DNA of 64,000 bases. It comes from Acidobacteriota bacterium. GTDB lineage: Bacteria; Acidobacteriota; Terriglobia; Acidiferrales; UBA7541. Made by a program: the position numbers and the translations under genes. Each line of letters opens with the position of its first letter. Position 1 is the stretch's first letter. The notes beneath the pieces are model-generated. The model saw only the letters and a program-made list of their open reading frames with translations. It did no database searches and was not told the DNA's origin. Shown in pieces: positions 25,819 to 34,732 of this stretch. The stretch is from NCBI GenBank assembly GCA_013289855.1, contig JABCZD010000004.1, forward strand, positions 248,001-312,000, in the 5' to 3' direction.

Positions 25819-26382
25819 CTAGACGCGTCCCGCGGTTGCGGCTCGCGCCATTTCGGGTTGCCCACTCAATTCGTTGAATAAGGTGCGGTAATGCAGCATG
25901 GCCTGCCGCATATCTTCCGTGCTGGCGCGACCTTGCGCGTGACGCAATGCGATCTCGTGTCCCGCCCGATAATGTTCAACCACCAGAGGATGGTCTACGG
26001 AGATGTCTAAAGAGCGCTGCTCGAAATCGGCCATTGGGTAGCCCTGCGCCGCCATCATTTTTTGGATGAGCTGGTCAGCCTCGATCAGAGCGCCTTTAGG
26101 ATCGTCAACAAACCGCGATTGGATCTTCTGCCACTCCACGACAAATTCTGCGCGCGCTGCCGGTGCGAGCGGGCTCAGATTGAATCCTTGTACACGCTTT
26201 TCGAGCTTTTCCAGCTTGGCTTCGGCGAGACTTCTCTTCCCCGCTTGTTCGACAGCACGCCCGTATTCGGGGCCGAAGCGGGATTTAAGCTTTTGCGTCC
26301 GCCGCGTCCTCAGCACCAGCGCAATGGCAACCAACGCTACTACTAGGACCACCACCAGAACCACGATCATCGACGTACTCAT
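25819..26382 (-). CDS. Membrane-anchored FVD-P family protein
   Basis: 187-residue protein with an N-terminal transmembrane helix (about 6-25, MIVVLVVVLVVALVAIALVL) and then a basic stop-transfer segment RTRRTQKLKSRFGPEYGRAV. A helical cytosolic domain follows with VEWQKIQSRFVDDPKGALIE, ADQLIQKMM, SVDHPLVVEHYRAGHEIA and STEDMRQAMLHYRTLF. I recognise this as a conserved but uncharacterised family found in actinobacteria and acidobacteria. It is the first gene of the cluster leading into the DUF6916-like, tail-collar and GNAT genes, and is a paralogue of the next gene. TGAGG precedes ATG by about nine bases. Confidence 0.75.
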   Translation of the reverse strand: MSTSMIVVLVVVLVVALVAIALVLRTRRTQKLKSRFGPEYGRAVEQAGKRSLAEAKLEKLEKRVQGFNLSPLAPAARAEFVVEWQKIQSRFVDDPKGALIEADQLIQKMMAAQGYPMADFEQRSLDISVDHPLVVEHYRAGHEIALRHAQGRASTEDMRQAMLHYRTLFNELSGQPEMARAATAGRV

Positions 26383-26539
26383 AAATGTGCCTCACCAACG
26401 GTATAAGCGAGAATGGACCGCCAAGCTATCGGGCCATTGCTGTAGCGTTAGCCAACAGGCCGTGTAGAAGAGGATGGTTCACAACAAGGTTCCGGTGCGG
26501 AAGTTCGCCAAGAAAATAAACGGGAGAAGTAAAGAAAAG

Positions 26540-26613
26540 TGGGCCCGGAGGGACTCGAACCCCCGACAATCTGCTTCGAAGGCAGATGCTCTATCCAGCT
26601 GAGCTACGGGCCC
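26540..26613 (-). tRNA. tRNA-Arg (anticodon TCG)
   Basis: 74 bases fold as a full cloverleaf: acceptor GGGCCCG / CGGGCCC, D-stem GCTC / GAGC, anticodon stem TCTGC / GCAGA with loop CTTCGAA, and T-arm GGGGG-TTCGAGT-CCCTC. The anticodon is TCG (loop positions 34-36), reading CGA/CGG arginine codons. Discriminator is A; the CCA end is not encoded. Confidence 0.93.
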
Positions 26614-26752
26614 GGAGTGAGTTTAACACGACGGGCCGCAGGTTTGACGCGGTTAGCGATGCCGATCCAATGCGATGGAGTTCCTGAATTAGCGCAGTAG
26701 CGTCAGTGGTTTAGAGCGATAGCGTCAATTCAACGCGAAGAGCGAGCCCGGT

Positions 26753-29569
26753 TTAGTGTTGCCCGGAAGTTTGCTTAATCAGCACCACATCGCGATCAAA
26801 ATGCTCGCGCAGCAAGCCGAGCGTCTTATTGTCCGCGGTCCAGTGAAAATCCACGATGCGATCCGCGAGGAACTCCGAGACCTGGTGGCCCGGCGAGCCG
26901 TCAACGGGGGAAACCCACAGCGCGTACAAACCTTTCTCGCGAATCGGATAGCCGATGGTCAGACCATCGGAGGTGTAGCGAATTTCTCCGCCGGCGCGCG
27001 GATCGCGCGGAATTTCTATTTTTGGAGCCAGCGTTGCAAAGTCCAATATCTTAATGACTATGGCGCCGCCTGTGGTGGGCTGGGTTTGAAACGCCAGATC
27101 TTTGCCGTCGGGAGAAATGTTGATGCAGCCGCAGGTCAGCAACGAGTCAGAAATCCGCGTGGGCTCGCCACCATCGACGGGGATTTTCTTGCCAAGATAT
27201 TTGCCGCCATCGAGGCTGGAGTACGCCAGCCACTTGCCATCGGGAGAGCACATGGCGGGACTATCCAGCGGGCCCTTGGTGAGCTGCTTGAGATTTCCGC
27301 CGGTTGCATCAATGCGCCAGATGCCCATGGCGTTAGAAGCATCGTGGGACGCGCCTGAAAACAAAATGTAGCGGCCGTGGTCGCAAGAAATGGGGGCGAA
27401 GGCCGGGTAGTCGTTGTGGATGAGCGGCGCGCGGTTGCTGCCATCAGCATCCATGCGGAAGATGCCATTTTCCTGTTCCAGAAGAAATTTATTGTCGGGA
27501 CTCCAGGCGAAAGCGGTGACGGCTGGACGGCTGCTGACGGTTGCCGGTGATCCGGAACCCTTCTTCGGATCCCAGGACGCAGTCTGAAGCGAGGTTGCCG
27601 ATTGCGACTGCACGGTGGCAATGGTTTTTCCATCAGCGGAAAGGCTTAGCGTCGGGTAATCGTTGGTGTCGTTGGTGATGGAGTGGTACACGCCTTGCGG
27701 GTACGAAACCATGCCGATTTGACTGCGATTGAAGTTCGTCGAAGGTCCGCTGGCGAGCACGAGCAGGGCTTTCTGATCGGGCATCCACAGCGGCGACTCC
27801 AGCGACAACGGAGATGCCAGGAGTACTTTTTTCGCGCCAGAACTGCTGTCGAAGAGCAGTAACGAGGAGAAAGAGCTGGCATCCGGTTGAAATTTCGCGA
27901 CGACGAGGGACTTACCATCCGGAGACCAAGTAGGCCCGCCGATCTGCGCGCTATCTTTGGCGAGCAGTTTTTCGTCGGAGCCGTCAGCATTGGCGATCAT
28001 CAGATCGCCTTCGCCTTCCTGGAATTTCTTGCGGACAAAGGCGATATGCGAACGGTCTGGCGAGAAGGTGATATTGGAGTTGATGTTGTGTATCACGCGT
28101 TCGGCGTTTCCGCCGAGAACCGGGGCGCGGTAAAGGCTGCTGACGTTTTTCTCCGCTTTTTCGGCGCGCACAAAATAAATGTAGTTGCCGTCGGGCGAGA
28201 AGGAGAGCCCGTAGTAGACATCGTCCGAGGGTGGAACGATTTGCGTGTTGCTGTTGGTGGGGACATTACGCAGCCAGAGGCTTTGCAGCCCGCCATCGCG
28301 CTGGACATTTAGAACGTAGTTACCGTCCGGGGAGATGGCGGCGAGCGCGGCTTTGCCGGTTTCCGTGGCCACGGTCACGCTGAAATTTTCAAAGCCGAGC
28401 GATTTCTGGCGAGACAAAAAGGAATAGACGCCAAATCCCGCGGCAGCCAGCAGCGCCAGCACGATCAAGGAAATTACGCCGGTGCCGATTTTGTGCTGGC
28501 CGGCGACTTGCATCACCGTGGAGCTCGAAGCCATGGGCACGGATACGGAGCTGGATTGTCCCGATGGCATTGCAGGTGCCGAGCCTGTTACCGGTGCCGC
28601 GCCGGTCGCGGGCACCGCGGCGCTTCCGGAGATGTGCACCGGAGCAGAATCCGAGACGCGGCCGGAAGATTCGGTTTCGCGGCGCAGGCGTTTCAGGTCG
28701 GCGCGAATTTCGGCGGCGCCTTGATAACGCATCTCGCGGTCTTTCTCGAGCATTTTCTGCAAAATTTGTTCGAGCTTGGGCGGAATGTCTGGATTGATGC
28801 GCGTCGGCGGCGTTGGATCGCGATTTAAGATGGCGTCAAAAACCACGCCGGTGGTTTCGCCGCGGAAGGGCAAGACCCCGGTGGACATTTCGTAGAGTAC
28901 GGTGCCGAAAGAAAAAAGATCGCTGCGCGGGTCGAGATCCTTGCCGCGAATTTGTTCCGGAGACATGTAAGCTACGGTACCTACCGCTTCGCCGGGACTG
29001 GTGAAAACGGAATCGGAATTCTCCGTCAGGTTGGCCATGCTGCCGACGGTCTCGGCGACCTTAGCCGTGCCGGCCCGCGTGGGAACGAGTTTCGCCAAGC
29101 CGAAGTCCAGAATTTTTCCGTGGCCGCGCTGGGTGACGAATAAATTTGCGGGCTTGATATCGCGGTGGATGATTCCGTGGGCGTGCGCCGCGTCCAGGGC
29201 GTCGGCAATATCTATGGAAACATCGAGCAACTGCTCCATTTCCATCGGCCGGCCGTGGATCACGTGCTTTAGGGTTGCGCCTTCGAGGTACTCCATGGCG
29301 ATGAAGGCTTTGCCGTCTTCCTCGCCGATATCGTAGATGGTGCAGATGCTGGGATGATTGAGCGCGGAAGCAGACTGCGCCTCACGCTGGAAGCGGCTGA
29401 GAGCCAGCGGATCGCGCGCAATGTCATCCGGCAGGAATTTCAGAGCGATGAAACGGTGCAGGCGGATGTCTTCGGCTTTGTAGACCACGCCCATGCCACC
29501 GCCGCCAAGTCTTTCCACGATGCGGTAATGCGAGACGGTCTGGCCAATGAGGGAGACTGGGTCGGGCAT
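26753..29569 (-). CDS. Hanks-type Ser/Thr protein kinase with TolB/WD40-like propeller
   Basis: 938-residue membrane receptor kinase. The kinase domain (about 14-285) has the glycine loop GGGGMGVVY, Lys44 in [14 protein letters not shown] (catalytic Asp137), DFGLAK (Asp155) and the SPEQIRG that replaces APE. A Pro/Ala/Ser-rich linker and one transmembrane helix (about 360-385, [15 protein letters not shown]) follow. The extracytoplasmic half (about 390-938) is a TolB/WD40-like propeller with many SPDG-type turns. The fusion is characteristic of Acidobacteria. By family knowledge it phosphorylates Ser/Thr of itself and target proteins; the propeller is a likely sensor. ATG 29569 lacks a clear ribosome site. 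Confidence 0.9.
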   Translation of the reverse strand: MPDPVSLIGQTVSHYRIVERLGGGGMGVVYKAEDIRLHRFIALKFLPDDIARDPLALSRFQREAQSASALNHPSICTIYDIGEEDGKAFIAMEYLEGATLKHVIHGRPMEMEQLLDVSIDIADALDAAHAHGIIHRDIKPANLFVTQRGHGKILDFGLAKLVPTRAGTAKVAETVGSMANLTENSDSVFTSPGEAVGTVAYMSPEQIRGKDLDPRSDLFSFGTVLYEMSTGVLPFRGETTGVVFDAILNRDPTPPTRINPDIPPKLEQILQKMLEKDREMRYQGAAEIRADLKRLRRETESSGRVSDSAPVHISGSAAVPATGAAPVTGSAPAMPSGQSSSVSVPMASSSTVMQVAGQHKIGTGVISLIVLALLAAAGFGVYSFLSRQKSLGFENFSVTVATETGKAALAAISPDGNYVLNVQRDGGLQSLWLRNVPTNSNTQIVPPSDDVYYGLSFSPDGNYIYFVRAEKAEKNVSSLYRAPVLGGNAERVIHNINSNITFSPDRSHIAFVRKKFQEGEGDLMIANADGSDEKLLAKDSAQIGGPTWSPDGKSLVVAKFQPDASSFSSLLLFDSSSGAKKVLLASPLSLESPLWMPDQKALLVLASGPSTNFNRSQIGMVSYPQGVYHSITNDTNDYPTLSLSADGKTIATVQSQSATSLQTASWDPKKGSGSPATVSSRPAVTAFAWSPDNKFLLEQENGIFRMDADGSNRAPLIHNDYPAFAPISCDHGRYILFSGASHDASNAMGIWRIDATGGNLKQLTKGPLDSPAMCSPDGKWLAYSSLDGGKYLGKKIPVDGGEPTRISDSLLTCGCINISPDGKDLAFQTQPTTGGAIVIKILDFATLAPKIEIPRDPRAGGEIRYTSDGLTIGYPIREKGLYALWVSPVDGSPGHQVSEFLADRIVDFHWTADNKTLGLLREHFDRDVVLIKQTSGQH

Positions 29570-30131
29570 CAGCTAGCGATTCTAGTGGGCAGCTGCCGAG
29601 GAAGTCAACGAGAGTGAGAGCGGGCGAGGCTGGCGGCTCGCGTAGGTGCCATCTTCCTGTCCTTCCTGGGTGGTGCACCCCCCCGAGGGTTCTCAAAAGC
29701 ATGTGAAAACAAAGGAACTTAAAGTCCTTTGTTTTCACATTCTTTTACAAGTGTTCATTCTGAACAGGTTACAAGCAGCGTTTAGGTACTAAATAGATAG
29801 TAGAGAGGGCTAGTACCGGAGCCGCGGATGTTGCGGAAGTCCGGGCGCATTTCTGAACCAGCGGACCATAGCAAATGATGGCGTTAGTGTCAATATAAAT
29901 CTTATGCATCATGGAAACAATGTTTGATCTTTGATTGGTTGTGACGGGCAAGTGCAACGGAGTCAGACGGTTACCGCGAATTTGGGGAGTGGGTCGGTTT
30001 CCGGATACGACGTTGATCAGGAGTTGACGAGTGGGTTAGTAAGTTTCAGATTGAAAATTCAGGGCAGCAAATTTCAAGATAAACTGGCAACTTGCCGCCT
30101 TACTCATGTGGGGCTTTGCAGGGGGCTTTCG
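29570..30131. other. Intergenic region with long hairpin
   Basis: Gap of 562 bases between divergent genes, holding the perfect 40-base hairpin described separately. A CCCCCCGAGGG stretch lies next to it. The rest is lower in G+C than the neighbours. A short minus-strand frame (29769-29909) starts MHKIYIDTNAII, like the first strand of a PIN domain, but ends after 46 codons and is not supported otherwise. Confidence 0.4.
29701..29740. repeat. Perfect 16-bp inverted repeat with 8-base loop
   Basis: Left arm ATGTGAAAACAAAGGA (29701-29716), loop ACTTAAAG, right arm TCCTTTGTTTTCACAT (29725-29740). All 16 pairs match. The arms are A+T-rich, unlike the surrounding G+C-rich DNA, and there is no T run on either side, so it is not a typical terminator. 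It may be a REP-like or transposon-derived element, or the folded 5' leader of a transcript. Confidence 0.9.
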
Positions 30132-30386
30132 ATGCTGGACCAAGGTGTTTGGGCTGAAGTCAAAGTAGGCGGAGAACATCTGAAGTTGTTCTCAGAGCAG
30201 AATGCGCAGGGAGTGCAGGCGTCCGTCTACAACGTGAACGCCAAGAACTGGATCGCTCCCTCGGAGGCTGTGGACGATATCGAACAGGGGAAGGATCGAG
30301 CAGCAACGCACGCGACGGAGTATCTGCGCCGCGTCGGCAACTCAGAGTTGCCTCCGTTGAACTGGAAGAAATCCCGCGCCGTCTAA
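30132..30386 (+). CDS. Small conserved hypothetical protein
   Basis: 84-residue soluble protein that I do not recognise. It is rich in charged and small residues, including EHLKLFSEQNAQGVQASVYN and NWIAPSEAVDDIEQGKDRAA, and ends LPPLNWKKSRAV. ATG 30132 has GGGGG about seven bases upstream. The frame is open further upstream but without a ribosome site. The balanced amino-acid use and clear start support a real gene. It lies alone between two intergenic regions. Confidence 0.55.
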   Translation: MLDQGVWAEVKVGGEHLKLFSEQNAQGVQASVYNVNAKNWIAPSEAVDDIEQGKDRAATHATEYLRRVGNSELPPLNWKKSRAV

Positions 30387-30884
30387 GCCAATACCTGAGA
30401 AGCGATAAATCAGGCACTGACTCAGCTATCGCAATCTTCCAAGAATTTCCTTGCACCTGGTATTTTTGCCGATTCCGTTAATCGTTCCCGGCCCAGACAA
30501 TGCCTGCGGCTAGACCTTTCCCCCGGGGGCGCAGTTTGGAAGCAAAGCGTTACATCGTGGGAGTTTCGGCTCCCCCAATTGCCTCCCGAGATGAAAGAAG
30601 AGCTAAAGGGTTTGCGGCAGAAATTCATATGTGCAATAGCGTTGCACCAGCCTGTTCTTTCCACCGTCGTGTTCACGCCCTTTACGATGAGCCATAGCAC
30701 CAGCGAGATTTCCGCGACAGAGTCGAACACTTTGAGGTACGGCAAGAGATACTTCACGAGCAATCAAGTAGCGACAATTATGTGGGGCGGTAGGTTCAGG
30801 ATGACAGGTTTCCCGTGCTATGCTTCGGCGCTGGCCATTCTGCGGACTTGCTTCACGTAGGCAGCCGCAAGGAATCAGGACACG
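30387..30884. other. Intergenic region with a possible gene relic
   Basis: 498 bases between two plus-strand genes. It contains a minus-strand fragment (30640-30763) that resembles the C-terminal helix of a DUF4386 membrane protein, listed separately. Otherwise only short non-conserved frames are seen. AAGGAATCAGGA at 30869-30880 is the ribosome site of the DUF3300 gene. Confidence 0.35.
30640..30763 (-). pseudogene. Relic of a DUF4386-like membrane protein C-terminus
   Basis: A minus-strand frame reads YLLPYLKVFDSVAEIS, then LVLWLIVKGVN, which matches the end of DUF4386 membrane proteins (AE-x-S-x-x-LWLL-x-KGVN) as I remember the family. A TGA lies just upstream in the same frame, and no upstream helices can be read. 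The remaining frame runs on past the usual end. It looks like a decayed 3' fragment, but it is short and the call is tentative. Confidence 0.3.
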
Positions 30885-32261
30885 ATGCCTCTTCCACAAA
30901 GAGCAATTGCCGCAGTGATGAGTTTTCTCCTCGCTCTAATGACAATTCCTGCGGAGGCAAACGCGCAGACTACTTCACAGAACCCTGCGCAGAGCGGCGC
31001 GCAAAGCGCGCCTTCTTCGCCGGCCCCGGAAGAATACGCTCCTCTTACTTCCGACGAGCTTGATGGGCTGGTCGCGCCCATCGCTCTCTATCCCGATGCG
31101 CTCGTCGCGCAAGTTCTTGGCGCTTCCACCTTTCCGTATGAAGTAGTTGATGCAGCTTTCTGGATCAAAGATAATTCCACTCTCACCGGCGACGCGCTCG
31201 CTAAGGCCGTCGATCAACAGTCCTGGGATCCGGCCGTGAAGGCCCTCACGCAATTTCCAAGCGTTCTCGAAAATCTTGCGAAAAACCTCGCCTGGACGTC
31301 GGCACTCGGCGAAGCTTCTGCGACACAACAGGCGGATGTTATGGCCGCGATTCAGCGCATGCGCGCAAAAGCCCAGGCTGCTGGCACTCTAAAATCGAGC
31401 AAAGAAATCAAGGTCGTCCAAGAGGCTCCGCAGACGATCATAATTCAGTCGGCGAATCCTCAGATCGTTTATGTCCCCACCTATAACCCAACGGTCGTCT
31501 ACGGCGCCCCTGTAGTGGTGCCCGGATATAGCTCGGCCGATGTAGCCGCGCTTGCGATTCTGTCTTTTGGCGTTGGGATCGCCGTTGGAGCCGCCATTAA
31601 CGGAGGCTGCTGCGGGTGGGGATGGAGCTACTGGGGCACGAACTGGCACAGTCACACAGTGATCTACAACCGCAATATTTATATTGGGAACAGCTACTGG
31701 CGTGGTGGCTACTACGGCGGATACCGTCCGGGATATCCCGGTTACCGGCCTCCGCCTCCGGGTTATCGTCCCGGGTATCCCGGCTATCGCCCGCCGCCTC
31801 CAGGTTATCGCCCGCCGCCTAACGGGAATCGTCCTGGATATCCCGGCTACGGTCGGCCTCCGGCCACCACTCTTCCCGCTCCTGGAACTGGCAACCCGAA
31901 TCGTCCGGGGACCAATCCTCCGGGAACACGTCCGGGCACGAATCCGCCAGGAACACGCCCTGGCACGAATCCTCCGGGAACACGCCCTGGCTCCGGAAAT
32001 CCGTCGACACTTCCAGTCACGCGCCCTGGTACTCCCGGGAACGGTGCCGGTGGTGGACCGTCGCAGCGACCCGGAACAACCCCGAGCACGCGGCCCAGCA
32101 CGAACGAATCTCGCGGCTATCGCGCTCCAACGGGCAACATCCCTGCCGCGCAGCCGGCACGTCCGAATGCTATTTCTGGCTCGGCCGGAGGCCGCGCGCA
32201 AAGTGCGCGAGGAAACCAAAGTTTGGCGGGCGGCGGCAACCGAGGCGCGTCTCGCAGGTAG
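30885..32261 (+). CDS. DUF3300 exported protein with Pro/Gly-rich repeat tail
   Basis: 458-residue exported protein. A signal peptide (residues 1-27) is followed by the conserved DUF3300 domain (about 50-250): ELDGLVAPIALYPDALVAQV, ASTFPYEVVDAA, WDPAVKALTQFPSVL and VYVPTYNPTVVYG. Then come a hydrophobic GVGIAVGAAINGG patch and WGWSYWG. The tail (about 270-458) is low complexity: GYRPGYPGYRPPPP units and three tandem RPGTNPPGT repeats. The DUF3300 family is uncharacterised, envelope-associated, and commonly lies beside DUF2950, as here (80 bases downstream). AAGGAATCAGGA precedes ATG 30885. Confidence 0.85.
   Translation: MPLPQRAIAAVMSFLLALMTIPAEANAQTTSQNPAQSGAQSAPSSPAPEEYAPLTSDELDGLVAPIALYPDALVAQVLGASTFPYEVVDAAFWIKDNSTLTGDALAKAVDQQSWDPAVKALTQFPSVLENLAKNLAWTSALGEASATQQADVMAAIQRMRAKAQAAGTLKSSKEIKVVQEAPQTIIIQSANPQIVYVPTYNPTVVYGAPVVVPGYSSADVAALAILSFGVGIAVGAAINGGCCGWGWSYWGTNWHSHTVIYNRNIYIGNSYWRGGYYGGYRPGYPGYRPPPPGYRPGYPGYRPPPPGYRPPPNGNRPGYPGYGRPPATTLPAPGTGNPNRPGTNPPGTRPGTNPPGTRPGTNPPGTRPGSGNPSTLPVTRPGTPGNGAGGGPSQRPGTTPSTRPSTNESRGYRAPTGNIPAAQPARPNAISGSAGGRAQSARGNQSLAGGGNRGASRR
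31902..31982 (+). repeat. Three 27-bp tandem repeats encoding RPGTNPPGT
   Basis: Units at 31902-31928, 31929-31955 and 31956-31982 inside the DUF3300 gene. They differ mainly at third codon positions, so the peptide is conserved more than the DNA. The tract may vary in copy number. Confidence 0.85.
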
Positions 32262-32341
32262 CTCCGCGGGCGCGAAATTCCCAAATGAGAAACCATCAAA
32301 TGTCCAGAAGAATTCAGTTGGCGCGAACGAAGGAGTATGTC

Positions 32342-33310
32342 ATGACACGCCTCGGACTCACCGTATCGAAGACGCATTATCGTCACTTCGTTCTCCTTGC
32401 CCTCGCCACGCTGATTCTGTTCGCGGCGGGATGCCAGAAATCGGAGCAGGTCACTGCCGTCAGCGGACCTAAGACCTTCGCTTCGCCAGACGATGCGTCG
32501 ACTGCTGTTTATGAGGCGGCAAAATCGGACAACGTCCCCGGCTTGTTGGCAATTTTTGGACCCAACGCCACGGATCTGATTGTGTCCGGCGATCCGGTTC
32601 AGGACAAAGCAGGCCGCGATAAATTCGCCGCCCAGTACGATCAAATGCATCGCTGGGCGAAACTGGCGAATGGCGGCGAAGTGCTCACGGTCGGAGCGGA
32701 GAATTACCCTGTTCCCTTTTCGTTGATAAAGGATCCCTCGGGGCAATGGTACTTCGACACCACTTCGGCGAAAGAAGAAATCATCGCTCGCCGCATCGGC
32801 GGCAACGAGTTGGCGACCGTTGACGTTCTAAATGCTATGTCCGACGCTCAGATCGAATATTTCAGCCACACACACGACCATAGTTCTGTGTATCAATTTG
32901 CGCAAAAATTCGTCAGCGACGATGGCAAGCAGAATGGTCTTTATTGGAAGGCCACGGATGACCAGCAGGAGAGTCCCCTCGGACCGCTGGCCGCTGACGC
33001 GAGCGCCGACGGCTACGGCGGCGGTTCGCAAACCACACCCCAACCATTTCATGGCTATCTCTATCGGATGATTACTAAACAAGGCAGCCACGCAGCCGGT
33101 GGGGCGAAAGACTATATTGTCAACGGGAATATGACGGGTGGCTTCGCCATCCTCGCCTATCCCGCTGAGTACCGTAGTTCCGGCGTGATGACATTGATGA
33201 TCAACCAGGACGCAACTGTTTATGAAAAGGATCTTGGGGCCCAAACCGCCGATCTCGCCAAAGCCATCACCGAGTTCAACCCTGACGACACATGGAAGCC
33301 CGTGGAATAG
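32342..33310 (+). CDS. DUF2950 lipoprotein
   Basis: 322-residue protein with an N-terminal lipoprotein signal: hydrophobic HFVLLALATLILFAAG followed by Cys at about residue 32. The rest is DUF2950: FASPDDASTAVYEAAKSDNV, the long central region, SPLGPLAADA, GYLYRMITKQG and GGFAILAYPAEYRSSGVMT near the end. The function is unknown; genes of this family usually neighbour DUF3300, as here. The start at 32342 is supported by AGGAG seven bases upstream; in-frame codons back to 32285 do not look like a signal peptide. A 60-base segment overlapping its 3' end recurs at 37723 (see repeat). Confidence 0.9.
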   Translation: MTRLGLTVSKTHYRHFVLLALATLILFAAGCQKSEQVTAVSGPKTFASPDDASTAVYEAAKSDNVPGLLAIFGPNATDLIVSGDPVQDKAGRDKFAAQYDQMHRWAKLANGGEVLTVGAENYPVPFSLIKDPSGQWYFDTTSAKEEIIARRIGGNELATVDVLNAMSDAQIEYFSHTHDHSSVYQFAQKFVSDDGKQNGLYWKATDDQQESPLGPLAADASADGYGGGSQTTPQPFHGYLYRMITKQGSHAAGGAKDYIVNGNMTGGFAILAYPAEYRSSGVMTLMINQDATVYEKDLGAQTADLAKAITEFNPDDTWKPVE

Positions 33311-33355
33311 CCGCTGACATCTCCCGATAATTAGCTGCCAACTTAACTTCTGATA
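33296..33355 (+). repeat. Copy 1 of a 60-bp repeat at the 3' end of the DUF2950 gene
   Basis: The last codons of the DUF2950 gene (AAG CCC GTG GAA TAG) and 45 bases beyond match 37723-37783 at about 53 of 60 positions. Differences are mostly transitions. Confidence 0.85.
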
Positions 33356-33612
33356 AAGTGCGGTAGGATCAGCGATATACATCTTCCTCCGATGGCAACC
33401 CCCCTGTCACTTTTGACAGTTTCAACCCACAGAACAATACGCCGAGTATTGCCCGACCTCCGAAGCTCCCTGGAATACTTCTTCGAAGGCAGGCCCCCCA
33501 ATGCATTTCCCTAAAGTAAGAGAGACCAAGGGCAAAAAGGAATTGGTCCAAAACGGGTAAGCGAACAGCGTAGTTTTGCCAGCTGTATACACCTGGTGAA
33601 AGGAGCGGACAG
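33311..33612. other. Intergenic region after DUF2950 gene
   Basis: 302 bases. Apart from the repeat at the left end, it has a CTGTCA-CTTT-TGACAG hairpin at 33404-33419 and AAGGAGC at 33599-33605, the ribosome site of the VWA gene. No open frame is convincing. Confidence 0.4.
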
Positions 33613-34638
33613 ATGAAAACTTACAAGGTTGTACTCGGCCTCCTCTGCACATTTTGTGTATTAGGCATCGGTGCGCGGGTGCTGCACTCGCAAGAGAAAG
33701 CCGCTGCAAGTACGGTTCAGGTTCACATGGTTATCACGGACCAGTCATTCAGTGATAACAGTGAAATTCCCGTTCTCCCGCCAAACGCCGTGCAGGTAAA
33801 ACAGGGCAAGAGTGTTCTCAAGGTGGACCAGCTAATCCGCGCCCAGGGCGATAACGCCGCGCTCCAGTTGTTTATTCTGATCGACGACACGTGTAACGAC
33901 CCAGCGATCGGAAACAATCTCAACGACCTCCGGGATTTCATCAATGCTCAGCCAGCATCCACGGTGGTCGGCGTTGCCTATATGTCCAATGCAACCATCC
34001 AGATCACTCAGAATTTTACTGCCGATCACGCACTTGCTGCTAAGGCGGTGCGTCTCCCCCGAGGTAATTTGTCAGCGATGGATAGCCCTTATCTGTCGCT
34101 CATCAGCTTGGTCAAGGGTTGGCCACAGCAGAAAGTGCGACGTGAGGTTCTGATGATCACGGATGGTATCGACCGACTCCGAGACGAAAGAAGATCGTCG
34201 TCTTCGCAGATCCCGTCGCGCGTCCCCGGTGGAATGTCTAATCCATCGCGGTCGCCCAGTACGATGTCCACCATCAGCCCGGATGTAGATACAGCAAGTA
34301 GAAATAGCCAGCGCTACGGCGTCATCGTTCACTCCATTTATGCGACAGGCGCTGGTCGGCTGGGCCGGAATGCGTGGGAAGCGCAGCTCGGTCAATCAGG
34401 TGTCGCCAAAATCGCAGATGAAACCGGCGGCGAATACTTCGCGCTGGGAACTCAAAACGCAGTCAGTTTTAAGCCCTACCTGGATCGGCTACAAAAGATC
34501 TTCGACAACCAATACTACCTCGTGTTTCAGGCCGTACCGCGGAAGAAAGACGATCTGCAGCGCGTCAGCGTTTCAACCGAAGTGCCTAATGTCGATCTGG
34601 CAGCTGCCGACAACGTATGGGTTCCCGCAGGAAAGTAA
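33613..34638 (+). CDS. Exported VWA-domain protein (acidobacterial type)
   Basis: 341-residue exported protein. An N-terminal signal peptide (YKVVLGLLCTFCVLGIG) is followed by a von Willebrand factor A-like domain (about 85-310). The MIDAS metal motif, normally D-x-S-x-S, reads D91-D-T-C-N (LFILIDDTCND), so metal binding may be weak; the later VLMITDGIDRL is the expected Thr/Asp strand. This matches the VWFA-related group I know from Acidobacteria, often of unknown function. AAGGAGC precedes ATG 33613. A Ser/Pro-rich loop (about 195-225) interrupts the domain. It is 94 bases before the carbonic anhydrase gene. Confidence 0.8.
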   Translation: MKTYKVVLGLLCTFCVLGIGARVLHSQEKAAASTVQVHMVITDQSFSDNSEIPVLPPNAVQVKQGKSVLKVDQLIRAQGDNAALQLFILIDDTCNDPAIGNNLNDLRDFINAQPASTVVGVAYMSNATIQITQNFTADHALAAKAVRLPRGNLSAMDSPYLSLISLVKGWPQQKVRREVLMITDGIDRLRDERRSSSSQIPSRVPGGMSNPSRSPSTMSTISPDVDTASRNSQRYGVIVHSIYATGAGRLGRNAWEAQLGQSGVAKIADETGGEYFALGTQNAVSFKPYLDRLQKIFDNQYYLVFQAVPRKKDDLQRVSVSTEVPNVDLAAADNVWVPAGK

Positions 34639-34732
34639 ATCATTTAGTGCAAATCGGTGCGAAAGTGCCGTTCTTGAGAAGGTCGAATGTGGGTTGACGG
34701 CGGCGCGCATTTCAAAGACTTGGAGGAAGATT

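Noticed and set aside
21791..26382. Prophage
   Set aside because: Tail-collar proteins alone, without any capsid, packaging, lysis or integration gene.
29769..29909. Short minus-strand frame starting MHKIYIDTNAII
   Set aside because: Resembles only the first strand of a PIN domain, then loses similarity; no antitoxin neighbour.
31389..32219. Minus-strand Arg/Ser-rich frame opposite the DUF3300 tail
   Set aside because: Low-complexity shadow of the Pro/Gly-rich repeats.
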